A stretch of 64,000 nt of DNA, taken from Chaunax sp. Z400. Its lineage: Eukaryota > Chordata > Actinopteri > Lophiiformes > Chaunacidae. Positions 48,599 through 59,400 of the stretch are shown here, piece after piece. The position numbers were made by a program, and so were the translations under genes. Below the pieces are notes generated by a model that saw only the letters and a list, made by a program, of their open reading frames with translations, searched no databases and was not told the DNA's origin. The stretch covers positions 33,560,094 through 33,624,093 of the forward strand of contig CM075184.1 in NCBI GenBank assembly GCA_037577475.1. Direction: 5' to 3'. Numbering within the stretch: the first letter of the stretch is position 1; each line of letters starts with the position of its first letter.

Positions 48599-50428
48599 CT
48601 GAGGAAAAAAAGTTATATTCAAATCTGAACCGCAAAAATCAACGATCTTTAACATATTATCAGCGATTATTCTGCCGTTAATTAAAGAAAGTTTTAATAA
48701 ACATTGGAGAGAGCTTGAATGTTTAAAATTAGAAAACAAGAAATATAAAAGCCCTCAGTTTTATTTTAGTTGTGTCACGAGTCTCTGAATTCTTCATTAG
48801 ATTCAACTTTGATCTTTAAGGCCGTGATTCAATTCAGTTTTTCATTCAAATATTTTTTTGACATTATTCGTTGGATCATGTTAGATTCAGTTTCCTTGCT
48901 TCGTAATGAAGAAATGCTACTTCTCAGGATGTCTAGAGGGCAGGTTCAGGTCCTGCGACCCTGCACAGGATAAGTTCTTATTCATAAGAATGAATAAAAG
49001 AAAAATATACCATGTTTGTGAGCCATGAGTCATGACAGTTCAATTTACACTTAAACGACAACAACTAAAGCTGCTCAGAATGTCTGTTTACCATTATGAG
49101 GTTGTAATGACCACAGAGTTTTGGTCCTGTGTACTGGTGTCCTAGGATGGGTTGAGCTGAGGCGCCACCAAGTTAGCTGGGAACACCTGGCCAGTGTTTC
49201 CAGTAAAGCCTTCCTGCAGAGATGCCAGTGGTGGTCAGACTCTGTATCAAGCTCTGCTCGCTCAGTTCTTTTATTACGGCAACAACATGAACAACATATG
49301 TTACTGATTGAACAGCCGCACCTCACTGTAGTTATTATATTTACTTTAGTAAATTCAGTTTGAGACTGGTTCTACTCTGTGTGCATCTCCCGTCTTTGCT
49401 GGTCATTACAAGCTAAACAAATATTTATTTTCTATTGTTCTTTTTTTATCAGATATTTCTTATTTTTAAAATACAAACACATTAATTAAATAAAAGAAAG
49501 AAAGGGTTATGAGGTACGTTTTGAGTTTTCAATAAACCATTAATCCACAATGTGTAAATGACATCTCTGACTGAAACTCTGTCTGTTTACGGGTCTTAAG
49601 GAAAACGTGTGGAAAACGTCTTTTGTGGTTCCTGAAGGAGTTGTGTGACGTCCTCAACTCATGTCAGGGCTGAAGACGGCAAATTTGAAAATGTAAAAAA
49701 ATCTGGAGGTGTGCAGTTTAGCAGACCTCCATGTCCCCCTCCTGATATCTGCTGCAGGCTAGAGCCTCGAAGATACATTAGCCGCAGCTAGCATAACACA
49801 TCCAAATCTCCGACTGAACTGTCGGCAGTTATGTTGCATCATGGGTAATGTAGGCGCTGGGTTTTGAAAAGGAAAAGAGGAAAATTCTGGTTCTGCTGCA
49901 TCAATTTTGATCAATGCAATACAATGGTGAGGAATCTGGGAGTCAGCAGCTGGCTGTGTGTTGGCTAGAGCTGCTAACAACATTAAGCTAACGTCATCCA
50001 AGACTTTTATCTCCAGCAACTTCTTCTACTGGCTAATTAATGGCATGATGGTGGTGATGATGGTGATGATGATGATGATGCTGTTCGTGCCTCACTTACA
50101 GTTTCATCATTCATGGACGTTCAACTCGCCATAAACGAGTGCTGGCTGCAGACAAGCTAACGTTAGCTGTAGCTCCTGCAGGGGATTTAGCTTTAATATG
50201 CTATCAGATATGTTTAGTGTCTGAGGTGTTTTCTCAGGTCGTACATGTTAACCTGGCCAGCTTTGCATTCATTACAGATAGTGAAGTATTGTTCATCGAG
50301 CTTTGAAAAGTTTGACCACATCTGCAGGAGTGACATCATTCTGCTCTCTCTCTCTCTCTTTCTCTCTCTCTCACTCTCTCTCTCTCTTTCTCTCTCTCTC
50401 TTTCTTTCTCTCTCTCTCTCTCTCTCTC

Positions 50429-50484
<56 letters not shown>

Positions 50485-53400
50485 TATAATCTCTATTTAA
50501 TCTAAATTACTGTCTCACCTAGATGAGATGTCAGAAACCAAAGTTTGGCACAGACTGATTTTAAGTGAATCAGGTGGCAATGGTGCAATTTAGTCAGAAC
50601 CCTTCAGGAGAGGGAGAAGCAGAGGGAGAAGCAAAAGGAGAAGCAGAGGGAGAAACAGAAGGAGAAGCAGAAGGAGAAACAGAGGGAGAAGCAGAAGGAG
50701 AAGCAGAAGGAGAAACAGAGGGAGAAACAGAGGGAGAAGCAGAAGGAGAAGCAGAGGGAGAAACAGAGGGACAAGCAGAGGGAGAAACAGAAGGAGAAGC
50801 AGAAGGAGAAACAGAGGGAGAAGGAGAAGCAGAAGGAGAAACAGAGGGAGAAGGAGAAGCAGAAGGAGACACAGAGGGAGAAGCAGAAGGAGAAGCAGAA
50901 GCAGAAACAGAAGGAGAAGCAGAAGGAGAAGCAGAAACAGAAGGAGAAGCAGAGGGCGAAACAGAGGGAGAAACAGAGGGAGAAGCAGAAGGAAAAGCAG
51001 AAGCAGAAACAGAAGGAGAAGCAGAAACAGAGGGAGAAGCAGAGGGAGAAGCAGAAGGAGAAACAGAAGGAGAAGCAGAAGGAGAAACAGAAGGAGAAGC
51101 AGAAGCAGAAACAGAAGCAGAAGCAGAAACAGAGGGAGAAGCAGAGGGAGAAGCAGAAGGAGAAACAGAAGGAGAAGCAGAAGGAGAAACAGAAGGAGAA
51201 GCAGAAGGAGAAGCAGAAGGAGAAACAGAAGGAGGGAATTAGGCCCCCAAAACAATGAGAAAATGGGCCTCAGATTCTGCCTCAGATTCTGCAGTGAATT
51301 ATTAGTTATCTACAAAAGGATGGAGGATTTATCTCCAGCATGTTTCCACCCTTGATGTCTTTCCCACAATTTTATTTGACTTATACATTTCAATATAATG
51401 CTCTGACCTTTTCCACAGACAGGACAGGAATGGGGTCTGTCTCCAGTGTGCAGTCTCTCATGGGACTTCAGGCTGTGGGGGTCCCTCAGTGACTTTCCAC
51501 AGTAGCTGCAGAGGAAACCCCCCCCGGTGTGTGAAAACATGTGCCGGCGGAGTTCTGGTTTCTGGGAGAAACTCTGGTCACACTCGCTGCAGGAATACGG
51601 CTTCTCTCCGTTATGAATCCTCAGATGACACTCCAGATTTCCTGAGAGACACATTCAGAGCCAGACAGGAAGACAGAGATGAGACTTGTTGTTGATGGAG
51701 GCTGTGGGACTCTGAATATACAACTGTCCAACAATGTGTGAAGATTAGGTCTCCCAAAACTGTTGTTGTCACTTTGACAAATGAGAAGCTGAATTGTGGT
51801 TATTGATCAGAGCGGGACTTTGGAGGTCTCCTCTCAGTGTAACAAAACAACTGTTGTGTTGCGTTGAAAAGAGACATGTGATCACAACAATATATTTCCT
51901 GTCATAAACAATTAAAGGAATACTCTGACATTTTTGGAAATATGTTTACTTTCTTACTGAAGGTCAGATGAGATCGATATCAATTTACTCCAAGCTATTT
52001 TTAGCTCCTCCTAGGAGGTCATGTTTTCATGTTTTCATCTCTCACTTTTTTAATGCTAAGCTAACTTTTGCAACTGCATCTGGGTCAGTGAGCATTTCTT
52101 TTCCAGAATGTGCTGAATAAAATATTTTACTTCCAGTTATTGTATTTTTATTTCAATGGTAAACAAGAAAGCTTTTTTCTTCATTACACAAAAATTATGG
52201 CATTTAAGAAAAATTAATTAGCAAAACTTTGTTTATTGAGACAGAGAGGAGGATTGTTACTTACTTTATTGTTACTGTTTTGCTACTGAATGTCCCACTA
52301 GTTTGAAAAAAAAGTTGCTTATCTTAAAAGAACCACTTGCTGGTGAGATTTGGATCAATGTGTGGGAAAATGTAGATTAAAAAAACCAAATACATCTATA
52401 TACACTACAGTGAAAAAAAAAAAAAGACATGATGTCACATACGGGAGCGCGACTGACTCAAGTTGATCAATAACAAAATATTGATCCCAATGCTAGTCCT
52501 AGGCTGTAAAAGTATATTCATAAGACGGACCATAGCTTCGTAATTATGAGGCTGACAGCATCTAAGAGACCGAGAGCCAGGAGTAGAAGAAATAACAGCC
52601 ATCGCGGTGTGAGGAGAAGCAGTGAAGCACTGGGCAGATGTCTTGGTGAGTGACTGCAGTTAGCTAATGATAGCTATGTACTTCATATGTGTCCCCAAGG
52701 TCAAGAATACATCTCCTTCATGGATCCCTGCAGCTCAAACAGCGGAGGCAACCAACCACATCTGCAATAAAAAACGCCCCCACTAATGTCAGAAGAAATT
52801 ATTTTATGCTTCAGGGAAAACAAGCATAATAATAACAAAGTTTATTTGTATAGCACTTATTAAAACCAATGTTACAAAGTGCTTTGCAACAAACAGACAC
52901 AGATAAAATGTGCAGTCATGCAAGAACAAAACAGGACTATATGGAATAAAAGACGGGTAGAACTTGGATGATTAAAAAACTGCACTTGGGTAAAATGCAA
53001 AAATTAGTGGATAAAAAAGAGCAGTGTAAGATTGCAGGATCAAAAATAAAATAACGTAATCCAGGAAGTTAAAGCCTTTTGTTATAAATAAGCTTCAACA
53101 GTGATTTAAAAGAAGATACTGATTTATTGAGCCAGAGCTCCTCAGACGGGTCGTTCCACAGCTGAGCAGCTCCATGTGTCCTTTGTTTTGTGGTGTTGTT
53201 GGCTTTAGTCCCATTACACGCAACAAACCTTTTGCATATATTGCATTCATTTTCATTTCATTTCATATATTGTCCCCACATGAGGATCTTGTCCCTAACC
53301 CTAACCCCAACCCTAATCCTAACCCCCCCAACCCTAATCCTAACCCTAACCCACCCTAACCCTAATGCTAACCCTAACCCACCCTAACCCTAATCCTAAT

Positions 53401-56400
53401 CCTAACCCTAATCCTAACCCACATCCTAACCCTAATGCTAACCCTAACCCACCCTAACCCTAACCCTTACCCTAATCCTAACCCACCCTAACCCTAATCC
53501 TAAACCTAATCCTAACCCACCCTAACCCTAATCCTAACCCTAATCCTAACCCTAACCCTAATCCTAACCCTAACCCTAATCCTAACCCTAACCCTAATCC
53601 TAACCCTAATCCTAACCCTAATCCTAACCCTAACCCTAATCCTAACCCTAACCCTAATCCTAACCCTAATCCTAATCCTAACCCTAATCCTAACCCTAAC
53701 CCTAATCCTAACCCTAATCCTAATCCTAACCCTAACCCCTCCTGCCATGACGACTGGAGTGGAGAGCACAGAATAAACTGAGGCTGGGCATTTGGAAATA
53801 CCAGCTATGTTAGAATGAATTCATCTCATTTGAAATACATACGTTGAACATTGCTCTTAATTTGTTCATTTACTTTCCACAGATTCTGGGCAACAAAATG
53901 ACTTTGTTTAGTCATATCAGTCAGGAAGTCAGTGCAACCTGCTGACCGTCACCAACATCCGACCACAGCAGCATTTTTACAACGAGCACGTCTGACTGTT
54001 GAACAGCTTGTTGCAGCTCCAGGGACAGACCTGGGCCTCTGACAGTACCGGGCCTCTGACAGTACCTTTCTGACTGAAGCATTTCCCACAATGCTGACAG
54101 ATGTGAAGTTTTTCCCCCGTGTGGACCTTCATGTGGTTCCTCAGAGAGCCAGAAGTAGCCAGTAGCTTGGGGCAGACTGTACACTGCACCTGAGAGAGAA
54201 AAACAAAATTAAATGCTGCATACCCCCCCCCCCCCCCCTAAATACTCAAACATTTCAAACTGCTGCTCATGGAGAAAAAGCAAGACCTGCATGAAAATTT
54301 CAAAATAATACGTGAAAGTTTTACAAAGTTGAGTTGCTGCTTTTTTTTGGAATCTTCCGAGGGGAAGGTGAACGAGCAGCCACGATTTAAAAGTACACTC
54401 TTAGAAATAAGAGTTCCAAAAGGGTTCTTCAAAAAGGTTGGGGTTCTGTCTAGAACCTTTTACTTCAAGAGTTCTTCGTAAAGCCCTTTTCAGACCAGAG
54501 ATTTGTTGCATTGGTCTACAATGTTCTGAGAACACCGACGAGACGAGACGCAGTGTCGTTGTTCTGACTGTCATTGTCAGGCTTTTTATCATTTGTAGTA
54601 GGGCTGAACCTTAGAGAAACCAATGACAACAAGCCAAGTAAATGATGTCATCACATCGTTGTCATCGCTAACCATATCCGACTACCTCAAGTCTGATTCG
54701 ATATATGAAAACACCCAAAAATATCACAATGGATGTAAACAACAAAGAGTAACATTGTTCTTACTCACAGCTGTCGAGCTAGCATGTTAGCATTATAGGA
54801 AATTTTGCCTGCACTTTCTCTAGTATTCTTATGAGAGTTAGGGCACTAATATGGTGTTTGGGTAAGATGAAAGAAAAGTCTCACATTTTGTCACAACAAG
54901 TTTATACGAAACACCGATGCAGAAATACGACGGACAAGAGTAAATGCTTGGTTGATGGTTAGGGAACTTTTTGCCAGGACCAAGGAGGTTATGTTTTCAC
55001 CCATCTCAAATCGGCTGGTTAGATTTTTGCTTGTCAGCATGACTATGCAGCTTTTCATAAAACTCATAGGAGACTGGGACATGGGCCAGTAAATACACCG
55101 TTAAAGTTCGGTGCAGATCCAGGAATATCTCTGTTAACGTGCTAAAATTTTCCACAATTACACAAAACTGCAAAAGTAACTTCCACGAAGATGTATGGAG
55201 GGGTTGTGCATGGGCCAAGCAAGCCAAACAGACACGTATGACTGCTTCACCCTGGTGCAGGCATGTGCTCTACAGAGCATGTTTCTATGAAGTTAGTAAC
55301 TTCCTGAATATACATGTCTTGTACTTATGTAACTGGTAACATGGTGTTAGGGTTGTAACCATTTCTGTTGACGTTGAGTGACCTAGATTAGTTGGAATAA
55401 TTATTTATTAGCATTAACCCTGTTAACAAGTTAAGGAAAGTAATATTTTAGCGGTTTTAAGAAATGCAGCAAGTCACATTACACACAAGACACACACTAA
55501 AGTCAGAAGAAGTGCCTCTCATCCCGAGGAAAAGGGTCCATTCCAGGAGGATATGATATATGCAGGTAGGCCTTCAGATCAAATGAAACGATTGGACGAG
55601 TTTATTACAGGCCTACAAATACAGCATTCTTTTTTCTTTATCTAATGACCTCTGTCAGAATGTTTAACAATAATCCAAAATATTACCAGCCCTACTTTAA
55701 CAGAGCTCCTCCCTACCTTTGGGGGCTGAGTGTAAATCATTCTGCTGCAGTGAAGCAGGCGGTGGATGCGAAGGGAAGGCCGGCGTGCGAACGCCTTCCC
55801 ACAGTGCTCGCAGACGTAAGGTTTCTCTCCGGTGTGCAGGACCATGTGCTCCTTCAGGTCCCGCTTCAGGCCGTATGTCTTCTCACAGTGAGGACAGGAG
55901 AACGGGCGCTCCCCGCGGTGACTCAGCTATAAATAAAGCCAGGATTATTTGAGACATATTATTACCACTCCTATTGTTCCTATTCATGGAGATGAGCAAA
56001 TTGCTAGTCTGCACAATGACTGATCGAGCAGCCAAGAAGGAAGCAGCAAGAAAAAGAAGAAATTCCCAGTGTCCTCACACCCATTGTTTGTTTGTCAAAA
56101 GCTTTTTTTGTTGAGTCGCTATTTAGCACCATTGCTGAAAACTGAAGAAGAGTGTTTGTAAAAAAAATACAAACAAAACAGACGAGCAGAGAAGAGGTTG
56201 GGATAGAAATAAACATTTTTACAACGTCGTGTTTATGTTGGACAGTAAATAAAAAGAAATATCAAAACATTTTGTGGTCATTTAGACAAAAGTGTCTCCT
56301 TTACAGAGTTTATCTACCAGAAAATGTCATTTCAGTTCATACAGTGGTGCTGAAAAGTACCGGACCCTCTCCTGGGTTCTTCTATTCTGTGTGGATCTCA

Positions 56401-59400
56401 TATTAAACTGTGTGGGATCTTCAGACAAAATGTAACCTGAATAAACATAAAATGCAAGTTTTATATGATTATTTTATTTAACTACGCAAAAGGGTTAAAA
56501 CACATTCACTCCTGTAAAAGGAAATCCCCAAAACTACCAACCTGCATTAATAACTGGTTGCAGTCCTGTTCTATCAAATCATCTCTTAAATAGACCATTT
56601 TCAATTATCATTTAAAATTTGCATTTTGTGTTTCCTCAGGTTGCCTTTGTTTCATATTAAATTCTGTTTAAGGATCCGACACAGTTTAATATGAGATTCA
56701 CACAAAAAGAGAAGAAACCAGCAGGTGGTCCAATACATTTTCACAGCACAGTCTATTGGTGCCAGATGTGAAGCAACAGTTCACCCAGCAATGAGAATTC
56801 AGTCATTATATACCGACTCCAATGTCGATGGAAATCTGGTTGAATTTCTTAGTCCACTAAACATTTCTGGAGCTTCACAGCAAAACATTGTTGCAGCTTT
56901 CAACAACTGGAGATGGAGACAATAAAGCAAACAAACCTCTGTCTGATTTAACGTTACATTTTATGTTTGTTTTTTTAAAATAAGTCCCCGTCTTTTTCAG
57001 TTGTTTAGAAGAATGCTGCAACGCTGTTTTGCTGTGACATGTTTTGTGAACTAAGACTTTCCATCGGACTTTCCATCGTCATATAAATGAGTAGATAATG
57101 ACTGAATTTTCCTTTGTTGGGTGAACAGTTCTGCAAATTAACCGTGTTTACAAAAAACCTTTCGACCAAGTCAATATATGGTCTTTGTACTGTTTTCAGT
57201 TGAGGTTATGCAAAAAGGATTAGCAGATGATCACATTCTGTTTTATTCATGCTTTACAAAGAGCCCCAGAGCTGTAGGGTGAAAAGAAAGAAAGAGAGAA
57301 AGAAAGAAAGACAGAAAAGCTCCTTTTACTCAGCATATTTAAGGTTGTACTATTTGTTGTGTCTCACTGTAGGGAATAAAAGTTGCAAAGCTGTAATGGG
57401 GGGTCGTTTTTGTTCCAGCAGCATCAAATTAACGGCTGTATAAAAGCAGCGAGCCGTGAGGCAGCAGGACCAGACAGAGGTGCGACGTTTTCATGTGTTC
57501 GACACACAACAAGGAGATTTAGAGAGCAGCTCGTAACAGTTAGCAGCAAACTCACAGAAGAAGAAAATAACATGAAAATGTGTTCAAACTGGGGAGGTCC
57601 AGGAGCTCCTTGCCTTTCGAGCTACGAGGTAAATGTTTGTTGTTGACATATTATTTAATTGTTTACAAAGTGTTGCTGGACTCTTTTGTAAAACGTGACG
57701 TAAGACCCTTTTAACGCTGACGTTGTTGTGTTAAACATTGTGTCACCGCCATGCTGTCTAAAATCACACACTGGAGGGTTGCTATGCTGCCGTTGTTTTG
57801 TTCAGAGTAAATAAAAACAGTACAGAGTAGGGTCTTCGTTGTGGCTCTACTGCGTGACCTCTGTGTAAAGAGTGCTAAAGAAAGGACAGGAATCATCCAA
57901 TCACAGGCCTTACTTGATGGGCTCTGAAGCTCTCTGCAGAGGTGTAGTTTTTCCCACACTCCTGGCAGCTGAAGGGTTTCTCCTCTGTGTGACTGAACTG
58001 GTGCTTCTTCAAGTGGCCGATCTGGAAGAACTTTTTACCACAGCTGGAACACCTGTAGCGCCTCTCTCTGGTCTCTGGGTTCCACGGAGCAGGAGTCGCC
58101 GCGGCTACAGCAGCAGGAGCCTCAGCACCAGGGGAGGTCTGGATCTGTCTGGGTGGGTCGGTGCGGGTGGGGAGCTGCTTCACCCGGCCGGTCAGACAGT
58201 GAACGCGTCGCGGTTTAGCAGCCAGGCGGGAGCTGCAGCGGACAGGTGCAGAGTCTGTTTGTCTGTCTGCAGGCTGGTTGTGTGGCTGTTTGTCCTGAGC
58301 TGCTGGGACACCACCTGTGCTGCCCCCGTGTCCACCTGCTGTTGTTATATTGTTATTATTATTATTGGATGTCTTGGCTGTTCTGTCTCTCCTCTTCCTC
58401 ATGTGTTTGGCTGGGTGACCTCTCTCGATGCACCTGCGTGGCTTTCTGTGTGTCTCTTCCTCCTGTTTACTCCTCTGTCTGTCTTCCTTTTCTTCAGAAA
58501 TCAATATGCTGGTGACGAGAGTCTCTGGGTGTTTTTTGTGTTCCACCTTGTTATCTGTTCAACAAAAAGACCACAGAGAGAGAGAGATTGTTAGTTGATT
58601 GATGGCTCTCTCATGTCAGGATTTGCTGCTTTTATTTGTTTTATATCTCTGCAACATTTTCACTCTTGGTTGAACGAAATTAGCAATTAGAGGACATCAT
58701 CTTCATCTCTGGGTTTTTTTGAAGGCCACTGCTCACTTTTAGTGTGATTTCATGTCATTGTATAGTTTAAAATAAAATGGTTCATTAAAAAAAGAATTGA
58801 AACATCAAATGAGAATCAAAATAATCATTACTCGTAGTCTATATATATATATAGATATACGTACCTACTTATTCATTCATGTAGAGACTTTAGTACAAAT
58901 CTCACATCTGCTTCTTTGTTTTTTCGACTTAATATTCTTTTATTCTATTTTTTATCATTTCAAATTGTATCTTACCCACTGTTAACTGTTTCTTGCTTTG
59001 TGTTACTGGTATCTCATCCCTTTGAATCTAATTCACATTTGCTCACACAACAATGTAATTTCCCTGCAGGGATCAATTGCTCCTGATCTTATTATCTTTC
59101 ATTTAGTTTTCATAATTATTTTGGAGATGCATTCATGATTTATAAGTTCAACCTTTTAAAATGGCCACTCTACAAGAGCAGTTTAATAAGATCTCCCTGG
59201 TGCAGCCACAGTCTGTATGAAGGTCCTTACTGTACCATCAATCACAGCAGATAAAAGCTCCAGCATCCAGGTTTGATAAAGGATTAGCAAAGCTGCACAG
59301 CAAATTATTTCTACATCACAAATGTGTTTCAATCATTTTGTTTTTTGTCTGGTTATTGTTTGTCAATTAACTGATGTGTTTTGGATGAATTAGAGGATGA

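Larger units (their letters stand above)
48599..51407 (-). other. znf408: znf408 intron (2809 bp) with two large simple arrays
   Basis: A phase 1 intron. It contains a GATG run (50046-50080), a dispersed fragment shared with 29765-29870 (50105-50215), a TC array and a purine array (listed separately). No nested gene seen. Confidence 0.8.
51642..54065 (-). other. znf408: znf408 intron (2424 bp)
   Basis: A phase 1 intron. It holds a dispersed retroposon tail (52832-53165) and a telomere-like array (53287-53738); an A run sits at 52416-52428. The rest is unremarkable. Confidence 0.8.
55927..57913 (-). other. znf408: znf408 intron (1987 bp) with two adjacent MITEs
   Basis: A phase 0 intron. It contains a Tc1-like MITE (56341-56752), a family B MITE (56772-57136), an ISL2EU-like tail (about 57150-57235), a GAAA run (57281-57313) and a repeat with a TATAAAA box (57370-57650). 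Confidence 0.8.

Noticed and set aside
50565..51255. 225-codon GEAEGETEGE protein and minus-strand poly-Leu protein
   Set aside because: Simple purine array within a znf408 intron; both strands are open because of composition.
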